A program made the translations under genes and the position numbers. A stretch of 61,136 nucleotides of DNA, taken from positions 1 through 61,136 of the forward strand of contig JADMJD010000062.1 of the NCBI GenBank assembly GCA_018780805.1, given 5' to 3'. Below, piece by piece: positions 34,216 through 42,668 of the stretch. The notes under the pieces are model-generated. The model did not search any database. It saw nothing but the letters and a program-made list of their open reading frames with translations, and was not told the origin of the DNA. The DNA comes from Rubrivivax sp. Its GTDB lineage: Bacteria; Pseudomonadota; Gammaproteobacteria; Burkholderiales; Burkholderiaceae_C. Position 1 is the stretch's first letter; each line of letters opens with the position of its first letter.

Positions 34216-35304
34216 TCAGCTGGGCAGAAAATCCACCGGCCAGGACACCACCATCACCTCCACGTCCTTGGCGCCGAAGTCGAACTGGCGCACCCGTGCC
34301 AGCAGCTTGCGCTCCAGCTCGGCCGCACCCAGCTCGCTGGAGACCACGCGGATGTCGGCCACGTCGCCACCGGGGGCGATGCGCAGTTCCAGCACCACCT
34401 TGCCCTGCAGCGCAGGTTCGTCGCGCAGCGCGCGGTTGTAGAGCGCGTAGATCGCGCCCTTGTGGCGCTCGAAGACGAGCCGGATCTCTTCGATCGAACG
34501 TGAGGCCTTGCCGCTGCCGCTGCGCTTGAGCTCGCCGCCGGCTGCTGCTGCGGCGGCCTTGCCGCTGCCCGTGCCGTCGCCGCGTGCAGCGCTGCCGCCG
34601 CCGGTGCCACCACCCGGGCCGCCACCCCCACCGCCACCGATGCTGCCTTCCACCAGCGTGGTGGCACGCCCGGCCAGGCCGCCGCCGCCGGTGTCGCGGC
34701 TGACACCACCGCTGGCAATGCCGCCGCTGCCGCGGGACGCAGCGGCCGTGATCATCGCGCGGGTGGGGATGCCGGGTTCCGTGCCGGCACCCACACCCGG
34801 CCCGCTGCCGGTGCCGATGCCCGGCCCGGGTTTGACGGGTGCCATCTGCACGGCCACCGGGGCCGCCGAGAGCTGCTGCAGCTGGTCCTTCATCGCCAGC
34901 AGGCCCACGCCTTGCGCCTTGCGGCGTGCCGCTTCCAGCGTTTCACCGGGCGGTTTGTTCGGCACCGGGTTGCGGGCTTCGGCCACCGAGGCCGGCGCCG
35001 GGCGCGGCTTCTCGGCGGTCAGCGTCGGTGTCGGCGCTTTGGGTGTTTCGGCCTTGGGCGCGGGCGCCGGGGGTGTGATCGGTTTGATGGCGGGCGGCGG
35101 CAGCAGCAGCTTGGCCACACGCGCCGGCGGCTCCGGTGGGGGCGGCGGTTCGGGTGTGGTCACCGGCAGCCAGGGGATCACCAGGCACAGCAGCAGGCCG
35201 CTGCCGATGACCCAGCGCTGGATGCGCTGGAAACGGTGGTCGTCGTCGGTGCCGGCGGTCCAGGGCAGCACGCCCTGGCGGAAGGAGAGGGCGGCGGCGC
35301 TCAT
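34216..35304 (-). CDS. TonB/AgmX-like energy transducer
   Basis: The ATG at 35304 follows GGAGG provided by a repeat element. The 362-residue protein has one N-terminal membrane helix (residues ~31-48), a long Pro-rich stretch (EPPPPPEPPARV; KPITPPAPAPKAE), a Gly-rich spacer (GSIGGGGGGGPGGGTGGGS) and a C-terminal TonB-like domain: VFERHKGAIYALYNRALRDE, GKVVLELRIAPGGDVADIRV and ARVRQFDFGAKD. This is the AgmX/PglI C-terminal type known from myxobacterial gliding complexes. It should span the periplasm and move in response to ExbBD. It is the last gene of the 16-gene operon. Confidence 0.87.
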   Translation of the reverse strand: MSAAALSFRQGVLPWTAGTDDDHRFQRIQRWVIGSGLLLCLVIPWLPVTTPEPPPPPEPPARVAKLLLPPPAIKPITPPAPAPKAETPKAPTPTLTAEKPRPAPASVAEARNPVPNKPPGETLEAARRKAQGVGLLAMKDQLQQLSAAPVAVQMAPVKPGPGIGTGSGPGVGAGTEPGIPTRAMITAAASRGSGGIASGGVSRDTGGGGLAGRATTLVEGSIGGGGGGGPGGGTGGGSAARGDGTGSGKAAAAAAGGELKRSGSGKASRSIEEIRLVFERHKGAIYALYNRALRDEPALQGKVVLELRIAPGGDVADIRVVSSELGAAELERKLLARVRQFDFGAKDVEVMVVSWPVDFLPS

Positions 35305-35380
35305 GGCAGCCTCCGCCGGGCCGCCCCAAGGAGGCTGCAGTCCCCCTCGGGGGGGCGCGAACGAAGTGAGCTTGGGGGCC
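35305..35380 (-). repeat. GC-rich intergenic palindromic repeat, copy between exbD and tonB-like gene
   Basis: Read on the minus strand it contains aagctcacttcgttcgc, cccccccgaggggg, ccttggggcggcccgg and cggaggctgcc directly before the TonB-like ATG. The final GGAGG acts as the ribosome binding site. The same order of blocks is seen in the copies at 36387-36497 and 53419-53500. Confidence 0.75.
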
Positions 35381-35854
35381 TCAAGTTCTCTTCTCCAGTT
35401 TCGTGCGCACGGCAAACGCCACATCGGTGTACTGCGCCTGCGCGCAGGTGCTCATCACCTTGCGCAACAAGCGGTAGGGAATGTCCTTGTCGCCCATGAT
35501 GGTCACGGTGGGGCTGGCGTCGGGTTTCGCGCGCACCTGCACCAGCTCGGCCTGCAACGTGTCGATGAGGTCATCGTCACCGGCCATCACGTCGGCCACG
35601 CGGGCCACGGTGCGGCCATCCACCACGATCTCCTTGTCGTTCACCAGCACCACGGTGGTGGGCCGCGGCGTGGCATCGGCCAGCGATTCCGGCAGCTTCA
35701 CCGCGCGTGGGATGACCAGCGTTTCCATCTCGGTGGCGCTGGAGAGCAGGAAGAACAGCAGGATCGTGAAGATGTCGATGAGCGCGACCAGGTTCATGTC
35801 CAGGCCGTTGTGGTTGCGCGCCTTGCGGGCGGCCCGCTTCTCAAGTGGTGTCAT
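35381..35854 (-). CDS. exbD: ExbD/TolR-family protein with intact proton-carrying Asp
   Basis: The 157-residue protein has a short cytoplasmic N terminus, one membrane helix with the key Asp27 in NLVALIDIFTILLFFLL, and a periplasmic TolR/ExbD domain (TVVLVNDKEIVVDGRTV, SPTVTIMGDKDIPYRLLRKVM). It works with ExbB to couple proton flow to movement of the TonB/AgmX-like protein. It is one of two unlike ExbD proteins in the operon, and the copy with a normal proton site. Repeat elements lie on both sides of the gene. Confidence 0.92.
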   Translation of the reverse strand: MTPLEKRAARKARNHNGLDMNLVALIDIFTILLFFLLSSATEMETLVIPRAVKLPESLADATPRPTTVVLVNDKEIVVDGRTVARVADVMAGDDDLIDTLQAELVQVRAKPDASPTVTIMGDKDIPYRLLRKVMSTCAQAQYTDVAFAVRTKLEKRT

Positions 35855-35924
35855 GTCAGCCCCCAGGTCGCTTCGCGCCCGCCCCCCAAGGGGGTGAGCC
35901 GGCTTGGGGTGGCCCAGCGCCGGC
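35855..35924 (-). repeat. GC-rich intergenic palindromic repeat between the two exbD genes
   Basis: On the minus strand: gccggcgctgggccacccc, cacccccttggggggcgggc, then gcgacctgggggctgac before the ATG at 35854. It is a more divergent member than those at 35305 and 36387 and resembles the copy at 16001. Confidence 0.65.
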
Positions 35925-36386
35925 TCATGGCCGCTTCCTCACCGGCGCATCACCCACCGCCACTTCCGGGAACTGCGCCGTGCGCGAGGCGTCCATCACG
36001 CGCACGATGTGTTCGTAGGGCGTGTCGGGCTCGGCCAGCACACTGGCCTGGGTCTCGGCCGGGAACTTGGCCTTGATGCCTTGCATCAGCGCCTCCAGGG
36101 CCTGGGTGTCCGGGCCCTGCGGTGTGGTCGGGATGCGCTGGATCAGGCCGCCCAGCCGGTCACCGACTTCCAGTGCATCGGGCCGCAGCACGATCTCCAG
36201 CTGCAGGTCTTCGGCCTTCAGCTGCTTCAGCCCCGGCGCAGCCGCGGCGGGCAGCGTCAGCTCCAACACCGAGAGTTTGGTGAACACGGCCGTGGACAGC
36301 AGAAAGGGCACCAGCACCACGATCAGGTTGATGAAGGCCGTGACCTCCAGCTCGGCCGGCTTCTTGTGCAGGCGGCGGACGCGCAT
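35925..36386 (-). CDS. ExbD-family protein with Asn in place of the proton-carrying Asp
   Basis: The 153-residue protein has one N-terminal membrane helix, EVTAFINLIVVLVPFLLSTA, in which Asn20 occupies the position of the conserved Asp. The periplasmic part (LQLEIVLRPDALEVGDRL, ALMQGIKAKFPAETQASV, EHIVRVMDASRTAQFPEVAV) matches the ExbD fold. Without the acidic residue it cannot carry protons in the usual way, so it may be a structural partner in a mixed ExbD dimer. The ATG at 36386 is preceded by GGAGGCCTGAC from a repeat copy. Confidence 0.88.
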   Translation of the reverse strand: MRVRRLHKKPAELEVTAFINLIVVLVPFLLSTAVFTKLSVLELTLPAAAAPGLKQLKAEDLQLEIVLRPDALEVGDRLGGLIQRIPTTPQGPDTQALEALMQGIKAKFPAETQASVLAEPDTPYEHIVRVMDASRTAQFPEVAVGDAPVRKRP

Positions 36387-36497
36387 GTCAGGCCTCCTGC
36401 CGGGCCGCCTCGGCGCAGGCGGAGCCGGCGCTCCGCTTGGCTTGGGAGGCCTGCGCCCCCTCGGGGGGCAGCGAACGAATGTGAGCGTGGGGGCTCA
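36387..36497 (-). repeat. GC-rich intergenic palindromic repeat between exbB and exbD
   Basis: On the minus strand: agcccccacgctcacattcg, ttcgctgccccccgaggggg, cgcaggcctcccaagcc, an inner palindrome (gagcgccggctccgcctgcg region), then ggcggcccggcaggaggcc and TGAC directly before the ATG. This is the longest and clearest copy in the window. Confidence 0.78.
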
Positions 36498-36502
36498 TGA
36501 TG

Positions 36503-37156
36503 TCAGCGCGCCGGTGTGGATTCGGCAGCCAGCCGCTGCACGGTGTTCAGGAAGCTGATCTTCGCCGCCTCCAGCCCGTCGACGATCTCGCTGGTGCGCG
36601 CCTGCAGAAACGCGTGGATCAGCAGGAAGGGGATGGCCACCATCAGCGCAAACGCGGTGTTGTTCATCGCGATCGAGATCGAGGCCGACAGCAGCTCGGC
36701 CTTGCTGGCCGGGTCCACCGCGGCCACCGCGGTGAAGCCCTTGATCAGGCCGATGATGGTGCCCAGCAGGCCCACCAGCGTGATCACGTTGGCAAACGTG
36801 GCGATGTAGTGCGTGCGCTTCTCCAGCCGCGGCACGATTTCCATCATGCCTTCTTCCATCGCGGCGTCGATGTCCTCGCGCCTGCGGGCGCTGTGCATGC
36901 GCGCCAGGCCGTTGTGCACGATCTTGCCGATGGCGGCATCGCTGGCCGCGGCCACCTGCTGCACGTCCTTGAAGCGGCCGCCCTGCAGCATCGGTGCCAT
37001 CTGGTCCCAGAGCTTGCGGTTTTCGCTGCGGGTGCGGCTGAGCACGACAAAACGCTCGATCGCGATCGACAGGCCGATGGTCATGATCAGCATGCTGATG
37101 TAGATGAACATGCCGGAGTCCTGCACGAATTTCACGGCGATGTCGAAGGCACTCAT
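36503..37156 (-). CDS. exbB: ExbB/TolQ/MotA-family proton channel protein
   Basis: The 217-residue protein has three membrane helices: an N-terminal one (residues ~14-33, GMFIYISMLIMTIGLSIAIE), and two after a cytoplasmic domain (FANVITLVGLLGTIIGLIKG and NNTAFALMVAIPFLLIHAFL). The LLGTIIGLIKGF stretch and the Thr in the last helix are typical ExbB/TolQ features. It forms the pentameric channel around ExbD. Its ATG overlaps the stop of the small gene upstream (ATGA). Confidence 0.93.
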   Translation of the reverse strand: MSAFDIAVKFVQDSGMFIYISMLIMTIGLSIAIERFVVLSRTRSENRKLWDQMAPMLQGGRFKDVQQVAAASDAAIGKIVHNGLARMHSARRREDIDAAMEEGMMEIVPRLEKRTHYIATFANVITLVGLLGTIIGLIKGFTAVAAVDPASKAELLSASISIAMNNTAFALMVAIPFLLIHAFLQARTSEIVDGLEAAKISFLNTVQRLAAESTPAR

Positions 37157-37437
37157 GGGGTTTTCTCCTGGGGAACGGACGGTTGTGCGAGCTGGGCGCG
37201 GTAGTTCAACTGGCGGCGAAATTCGTCCCGGTCGATGGGCGCCAGCGCCTCGTCGAGCAGGCTGGTGCGCGGGCGCGCAGCCAGTGCACCGGGTATCGGT
37301 TTTTTCCACGGCACGATGTAGAGCACCTTCGGCAACTCTTTGTTGCCGGTGATGGTGGTGCGGTCGATGTCGGCGCGGTCTTGTGCGGCGGCGGGCAGCG
37401 CGCAGAGCATCGCCAAGGCCCAGAGGTTCTTTTTCAT
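37153..37437 (-). CDS. Small secreted protein of unknown function
   Basis: The ATG at 37437 overlaps the stop of the upstream repeat protein gene, and its own stop overlaps the exbB start, both as ATGA. The 94-residue product has a signal peptide (MKKNLWALAMLCALPAAAQ) and a short mature part with ITGNKELPKVLYIVPWKKP and APIDRDEFRRQLNYRAQ. I do not recognise a family. Placement between the TPR lipoprotein and ExbB and the double coupling indicate a part in the same complex, possibly linking periplasmic domains. Confidence 0.75.
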   Translation of the reverse strand: MKKNLWALAMLCALPAAAQDRADIDRTTITGNKELPKVLYIVPWKKPIPGALAARPRTSLLDEALAPIDRDEFRRQLNYRAQLAQPSVPQEKTP

Positions 37438-40193
37438 GGCTGCAATTCCGCGGCTGCTTTGGCCCAACGGGCGGGGACGAGCTGGGCCAGCGCCTGCACG
37501 CTGCGGCGGGTCCAGGGGTCGTGCGGGCTTTGGGTGGCACGCTGCGCGTTGGCCTCGTGCAGCGCGATGGCTTTTTCTTCGAACGGGAAGGCCTGTTCTT
37601 CCAGCAGCACGTCGTATTGCTCGCGTTCGGCCTTCTTCAGGCCCTTGGGCCGTTCCGACGCCATCAGCGCGCGGCCGAAGTCGCGGTACAGCTCGGCGCT
37701 GTGGAAGTTGGCCGCGGTCACGGCCTCCGGCACGCCGTAGTCGCCCACCTGCTTCAGCGCGGCCAAGGCCTGCTCCAGCCGCGCCTGCTTGAGCTGCAGG
37801 CTGCGTTTGAGCGGCTCCTTCAGTGCCACGGCGCGGTAGTTGGCGAGGGTGGGTTGGGACAGCTCCAGCAGCGCCAGCGCGCCCAGGGTCCGTGTGCGGT
37901 CGGTGCGTTGTTCGCCGCCGGCACGCTCGGCCTCCATCAGCGCGCGGGTCCAGGCCAGCGCGCTGCGCTCGTCGCCGCGCTGGCGCGCCATCTCAGCCAG
38001 GCGGTGGCGTGCTTCGATGGCGGGGGCCAGGGGCTCGGGGTGGCGCGCCAGGTAGGTCTCCAGCGCGCGTTGTTCGGCCGGGCGGTCGCCGGCGCGGGCC
38101 TGCAGCGTGGCCACCTGCCAGCGCGCGTCGCGGGCGGCGGCCGGGTCTGGCAGCGTGTCGGCCACACGCGCCAGTTCAGCGGCGGCGCGGTCCCACTGCT
38201 TCAACTCCAGGTAGGCCGCGGCCAGGCGGGCCGGCACGTCGGCGGTCAGGGGGTTCGTCGGGTAACGGCGGCGGAAGTCCTCCAGCGCCGTGGCGGCACC
38301 GGCCCAGTCCCCCAGCGCCACGCGTGCGGCGGCAGCGTCGATCTCGGCGGTGGCGCGTGCGCTGCTGGCGGGCACACGGTCGAAGTGGCCGAGTGCGGCC
38401 TGCGTGCGGCCGGCGGCACGGTCGGCTTCGCCTTGTTTGTAGATGCTGGCGGCCAGGCGTTCGTTGACGCTGTCCGGGTTCTGCGCCAGCGGCTGCAGCG
38501 CGCGGTAGGCGGCTTCGGCGTCGGCAAAACGGCCGGCCTCGAAGGCGGTGTGGGCCAGCACCGTCCAGGCCACACGCCGTTGTTCGGGCGCGGCCTCGGG
38601 TTGCAGCGCGAGCAGGCGGCGCGCGAGCTCGACGGCACCTTCGCTGTCGCCGAGCGCAAAACGTTTGTCGGTGGCGTCGGCCAACACCGCGGGCGCGCGG
38701 GCATCGGCCGGGTAGCGGTCGGCAAACCGCAGTGCACGGTCCACGCCCTGCCGCTGCCAGGCGGCCTTGTCGCCGGCCGGCTCCAGCTTCGCGTGCGCCA
38801 GCAGCACGGCGTAGCCGGCTTCGGCGCTGCGCGGGCTGGTCTTGTCGGCGTAGGCCACGGTTTCGTACTCGGCGGCGGCCTCGGCCCAGCGCTGGTTCTC
38901 GAACAGCAGCTCGGCCAGCAGGAAGCGGCTCTCCGTGGCTTCCGGGGCGTCGGGGAAGGACTCGACCGCCTCGCGGTACCAGCGGATCGCGGCGGCCACG
39001 TCGGCCTCGGCCCGGCTCTTCTGCGCCAGCGCGTGGTGGTGCCGCGCCAGCTCGGCCAGGTGGGTCTTGACCAGTGGTTGTGCCTGCTCCCAGCCGCTGG
39101 CGTTGGCGGCGCGGAAGGCGCTGCGCACGCCGTAGCGGCTGACGAAGTCCTGCTTGGATTGCAGCGCCAGCGTCGTGAACCCGGCACGCTCCTGGATCGT
39201 GATCACACGCGCCAGCAGCACCGGCGCCTGGGCGTGCAGCGGGCGGCGGGCGGCAAACGCGGCCAGCGTGTCGGCGGCGTCTTTCACGCGCTCCTGCTTC
39301 AGGTACAGCTCGGCCAGCTCACGGTAGACCTGGGGTTCGTAACTCTCGCGTGCGGCGCTGTTGACCAGCGCCGGGATGCTGGCCGCGCCCTGCAGGTTCT
39401 GCAGCGACAGGCTGACGACGCGGAAGCTGTCTTCCAGCAACTCGCGGTCCGCGCGGCTGAGCGCGGGCACGGCACCCGGCTCGTTGGCGCCGAGCTTGCG
39501 GTCCAGCACCGCAAAGAACGATTGCAGCGCATCGTCCAGCTTGGCCTGCTTGAAGCGCGACCAGCCCTGCATGTACAGCGATCTTTCGTGGAACAGGCTC
39601 TCCGGCTGCGCCTGCAGCACCACGGCAAAGGCCTGCTCGGCATCGGCGTGGCGGCCGGCCGTGAACAGCAGCTCACCGCGGCGGAACTGCACTTCGGCCA
39701 GCACCGGCGTGCCGGGGTGCTGGGCCACCAGCCGGTCCAGTGTGGTCAGCGCCGCAGCGGGCTCGGCGTTCAGGTCCTGCGCGCGGGCCAGCTGGTACAG
39801 CACACCGTCCAGACCCGCGGCCTGCGGGTGCTGCTTCAGGAAGCTCTGGTAGCGCTGGATGGCCACGCGCAGATCGGGCGGCTGGCCGGATTGTGCGCTG
39901 GCGGCGTCGGCGCGGTCCATCTCCAGGTCGGCCAGCCGGCGTTCGGCTTCCACACGTTCCGGCGCACGCGGGCCCAGCGTCGGGCTGGCGAGGAAGGCCT
40001 GCCAGGCGGCGATGGCCTGTGCCGGTGGCACGGGGGCGCGCGCCGTGGTGGCCACGGTGGCCTGGCGCGCCTTCAGGCTGGCCAGCGTGGGTTCGTCGTC
40101 GGGCACGGTGGTGGTGCGGCTGCTGCAGCCGGCGATGAGCGCCGACAGGGCCACCACGGCCAACGCGACGAGGGTGGGTTCAGCGCGCCGCAT
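37434..40193 (-). CDS. Large TPR-repeat lipoprotein
   Basis: The ATG at 40193 gives a 919-residue protein with a lipobox at LSALIAGC (C23). The rest is almost wholly helical with many TPR-like units, for example PPDLRVAIQRYQSFLKQHP, PVLAEVQFRRGELLFTAGRH, PEATESRFLLAELLFENQRW and PNNGVWP-free repeats of the form AEAAYRALQPLAQNPDS. Asp is absent at position +2 of the lipobox (Ser follows Cys), which favours outer-membrane sorting. It resembles the long TPR proteins of myxobacterial gliding/envelope machines. It overlaps the upstream gene by 14 bp. Likely a scaffold pulled or held by the ExbBD/AgmX-like motor (inference). Confidence 0.82.
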   Translation of the reverse strand: MRRAEPTLVALAVVALSALIAGCSSRTTTVPDDEPTLASLKARQATVATTARAPVPPAQAIAAWQAFLASPTLGPRAPERVEAERRLADLEMDRADAASAQSGQPPDLRVAIQRYQSFLKQHPQAAGLDGVLYQLARAQDLNAEPAAALTTLDRLVAQHPGTPVLAEVQFRRGELLFTAGRHADAEQAFAVVLQAQPESLFHERSLYMQGWSRFKQAKLDDALQSFFAVLDRKLGANEPGAVPALSRADRELLEDSFRVVSLSLQNLQGAASIPALVNSAARESYEPQVYRELAELYLKQERVKDAADTLAAFAARRPLHAQAPVLLARVITIQERAGFTTLALQSKQDFVSRYGVRSAFRAANASGWEQAQPLVKTHLAELARHHHALAQKSRAEADVAAAIRWYREAVESFPDAPEATESRFLLAELLFENQRWAEAAAEYETVAYADKTSPRSAEAGYAVLLAHAKLEPAGDKAAWQRQGVDRALRFADRYPADARAPAVLADATDKRFALGDSEGAVELARRLLALQPEAAPEQRRVAWTVLAHTAFEAGRFADAEAAYRALQPLAQNPDSVNERLAASIYKQGEADRAAGRTQAALGHFDRVPASSARATAEIDAAAARVALGDWAGAATALEDFRRRYPTNPLTADVPARLAAAYLELKQWDRAAAELARVADTLPDPAAARDARWQVATLQARAGDRPAEQRALETYLARHPEPLAPAIEARHRLAEMARQRGDERSALAWTRALMEAERAGGEQRTDRTRTLGALALLELSQPTLANYRAVALKEPLKRSLQLKQARLEQALAALKQVGDYGVPEAVTAANFHSAELYRDFGRALMASERPKGLKKAEREQYDVLLEEQAFPFEEKAIALHEANAQRATQSPHDPWTRRSVQALAQLVPARWAKAAAELQP

Positions 40194-42051
40194 CGGGGGT
40201 GTCCTGTTTCGCCACGGTGGCGCGGTCCTGCAGCTGCGCCAGCGCAAAACGCGCCTGGGTCGTGTACTCGCTTAAGCGGGCCTGTTGTTCGCGCAGCGCC
40301 TGCACGGCCAGGGCCTGCACCGAGGCTTGTTGTTCCTGGCGCAGCGCCGCCACCTGCGGCACGAGCGTGGCCACGCGCGTGCGCAGCGCGGCGATGCGCT
40401 GCGCAAAGCCGTCGAAGCGGCCGGGTTCGTCGCGTTGCGCCGCCTGCAGCGCGGCGTCGCGCGCGGCGGCGTTGGCCAGATCGGCTTCGGTGCTGCGCAA
40501 GGCCTTCTTCGCGGCCCACAGCCGCTCCGGCAGCGCCTGCGACAACTGCCATTCCAGCGCACCGGCCGCACGGCGGGCGCGCTCGCGCAGTGTGTGGCCG
40601 GCTTCGTCGGCCGGTGCGGTGGCCAGCACGGTGCGCACGCGGGCCAGGCGTTCCAGCAGCGCTCGTTCACGTTCATCGGCCAGGGCGGGGCCATCGTTGT
40701 CGGTCTGGGCCTGGGCCAGCGCCTGCGTCAGCGCCGCTTGTTCGGCCACGAGCCGCTGCTGGCGCTGGCGGTGCGTCTGCTGCTGCGTGGCGGGCAGGTT
40801 GGCGGCAAACCGTGCGCGGCGGGTGGCCAGCATGGTGTCGAAGACCTGCAGGTCGTGGGCCCAGCGGCCCAGGTTGCCTTGCAGGAAACGCAGGTCGCGC
40901 TGGTCCTTCAGCGCCTCCTGGAAACCGTGTGTGGCCATCAGCGGGGTCAGGTGCGCCGGGTGGGGCAGGGCGGGCAGGTCTTTCACCTGCCAGAGCCAGC
41001 CCAGGTCGGCCCCTGGGTTGCGCTCCAGCAAGGCCTCGACCAGCTGCCCGGTCTGCAGCGAGCTGATGGTCTGCTCCAGCGCGCGGTGTTCGGCGTCGAA
41101 GGCCGCGACGGCCTGCTGGTAGCCGTCGATTGCGGCGCCGTCGGCTTTCAGCTCGGCCAGGGCCCAGGGCACGGCCAGGCGGGCTTCCAGCACGGCCGGG
41201 TCGCTGGCGTCGCGGTTGAGCAGTTCCTGCCAGGGCACCAGGGCCTCCCGTGGTTGTTTCAGCGCCGCGGCGGCCCAGCCGAAACCCAGCAGCGCCTGCT
41301 GCGCGTAGGGCCCTTTCAGCCGCACACGTTCCAGCGTCGTGCGGGCCTGCTCGGGGCGGCCGGCTTTCAGTGCATCGAAGCCCAGCGCCAGGTTGGCCTT
41401 GTCGCGCAGCGCGCGGCGTTCTTCGGGCGGTGCGGTCTCCACCTTCATCGTGCCCAGGCCGTCCAGCCAGCGCCGACCGGCGTCGGCATCTTGGCCCTGC
41501 AGCAGCGCCACGCCGAGGTTGAAACGGGCATAGGGCGTGCCTTCGGCCTGGTCGGCCAGGCCTTGCAGCAGCCGCGCCGCGCCAGCGGCGTCGCCCAAGG
41601 CCATGCGCAGGCGGGCGGCGAGCAGCTGGCGCTCTTCTTCCAGCTCTTCCGGCAACAGGGCCTTCACCTGCGCCAAGGCCACATCGGCCGGCGCCGGCAG
41701 GCCGCGCTGCCAGCGGATCTTGGCCAGGAAGAACCAGGCCCGGTCGCGCAGCGCAGGCGTGGTGCCACGCTCGGCCAGGCCGGCGAAGATGGCCTCGGCC
41801 TCGCGGTGCAGGCCGTAGGCCAGCAGCAGGCCGCCGCGGGTGGCCTCGGCTTCGTCGCCATGCGGGCCCAGGCGCTGCAGCTGTTGCGAGGCCATCAGCG
41901 TGGTCACGGCCGTGAAGTTCTGGCCCTGGTAGACGTGGAACAGCGCGTCGCCCCAGTGCGGGGCCTGCACTGTCCCAGGACCCGGGGCAGACACCTCGCC
42001 GGCCGTGGCCGCAGTGCCGCAAAGCGCGACGATGGCAAGCCAATGTTTCAC
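40180..42051 (-). CDS. Periplasmic helical-repeat/coiled-coil protein
   Basis: The ATG at 42051 overlaps the stop upstream (ATGA). The 623-residue protein has a signal peptide (MKHWLAIVALCGTAATAG), then TPR-like helices in the first ~320 residues (LLLAYGLHREAEAIFAGLAE, RFNLGVALLQGQDADAGRRW), and a Gln/Ala/Arg-rich C-terminal part (RQRQQRLVAEQAALTQALAQ; ALRTRVATLVPQVAALRQEQ) that should form long coiled coils. No enzyme motif is visible. It probably pairs with the next TPR lipoprotein as part of a periplasmic scaffold. Confidence 0.8.
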   Translation of the reverse strand: MKHWLAIVALCGTAATAGEVSAPGPGTVQAPHWGDALFHVYQGQNFTAVTTLMASQQLQRLGPHGDEAEATRGGLLLAYGLHREAEAIFAGLAERGTTPALRDRAWFFLAKIRWQRGLPAPADVALAQVKALLPEELEEERQLLAARLRMALGDAAGAARLLQGLADQAEGTPYARFNLGVALLQGQDADAGRRWLDGLGTMKVETAPPEERRALRDKANLALGFDALKAGRPEQARTTLERVRLKGPYAQQALLGFGWAAAALKQPREALVPWQELLNRDASDPAVLEARLAVPWALAELKADGAAIDGYQQAVAAFDAEHRALEQTISSLQTGQLVEALLERNPGADLGWLWQVKDLPALPHPAHLTPLMATHGFQEALKDQRDLRFLQGNLGRWAHDLQVFDTMLATRRARFAANLPATQQQTHRQRQQRLVAEQAALTQALAQAQTDNDGPALADERERALLERLARVRTVLATAPADEAGHTLRERARRAAGALEWQLSQALPERLWAAKKALRSTEADLANAAARDAALQAAQRDEPGRFDGFAQRIAALRTRVATLVPQVAALRQEQQASVQALAVQALREQQARLSEYTTQARFALAQLQDRATVAKQDTPDAAR

Positions 42052-42668
42052 TGCCAGACCTTGACCTCGAACTCGGGCTGCAGCTTGGCCTGCACATCGC
42101 GGATGCGCAGCTCGATGTACTTGGCCTCGGTCGCCTTCTCGAAGGTCAGTGTGGCGCCGCGTTTGTAGTCGCGCTCGTGCGGGCCGCGGCCGGTGAACAG
42201 CGCCACCAGCTGGTGTTCGCCGGCGCGCAGGTTGCCCACATGCAGGCGCTGTACACCGCCGCGGTGCAGGGCCTGCACCTCGCGCGGGGTGTACAGGTGC
42301 GTGGCGATGACCTGGTCGCCCAGCTTGATCTGCACCGACTCCAGCTCGAAGAGTTTGCCCACGTCCATCGACACGAAGATGGCCACCTGCGTGTTGGCGG
42401 GGAAGAGCAGTTCTTCCTCCAGCACCAGCAGATCGCGGTTCAGGCGGATGACCTCGGCCTTCAGGTCCTGGATGCGGGTGTCCAGCGTGGCGGCAGGGGC
42501 CGGCGCCGGAGCTGGTGTGGATGCGGGTGCAGCCGCGGCCACAGGCGCGGAAGCCGCCGGCTCTGCCGCCGGCACGGCCTGCGCCAGCGCCGCGCTGCAG
42601 GCACCCAGCAGCAGCGCCTCAGTAATTCGCCGACAGATGGATCTGGAAAACATGGGCGTTGTGGGCAT
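42048..42668 (-). CDS. Secreted protein with Ala/Pro-rich linker, coiled coil and beta domain
   Basis: The ATG at 42668 is chosen because GGAGGGGCTT precedes it; an ATG at 42653 lacks a ribosome binding site. The 206-residue protein has a signal sequence, an Ala/Pro linker (PVAAAAPASTPAPAPAPAAT), a short coiled coil (TRIQDLKAEVIRLNRDLLVL) and a beta-rich C-terminal part (QVAIFVSMDVGKLFELESVQ, LRAGEHQLVALFTGRG). The linker may cause false annotation as dihydrolipoamide acetyltransferase, but no lipoyl or catalytic domain is seen. It overlaps the DUF3570 gene by 50 bp. Confidence 0.75.
   Translation of the reverse strand: MPTTPMFSRSICRRITEALLLGACSAALAQAVPAAEPAASAPVAAAAPASTPAPAPAPAATLDTRIQDLKAEVIRLNRDLLVLEEELLFPANTQVAIFVSMDVGKLFELESVQIKLGDQVIATHLYTPREVQALHRGGVQRLHVGNLRAGEHQLVALFTGRGPHERDYKRGATLTFEKATEAKYIELRIRDVQAKLQPEFEVKVWQ

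Noticed and set aside
37383..41066. A very long plus-strand open frame (1227 codons) opposite the repeat-protein genes
   Set aside because: It is the mirror of the TPR lipoprotein and its neighbour, caused by G/C-rich third positions. Its translation is low-complexity and has no recognisable domain.
40285..42168. A second long plus-strand frame (627 codons) opposite the coiled-coil protein gene
   Set aside because: Same shadow effect. The minus-strand frame has a signal peptide, ATGA coupling and normal amino-acid composition.
42048..42668. Dihydrolipoamide acetyltransferase
   Set aside because: Only the Ala/Pro linker is similar. There is no lipoyl domain or catalytic HxxxD motif, and the protein has a secretion signal.
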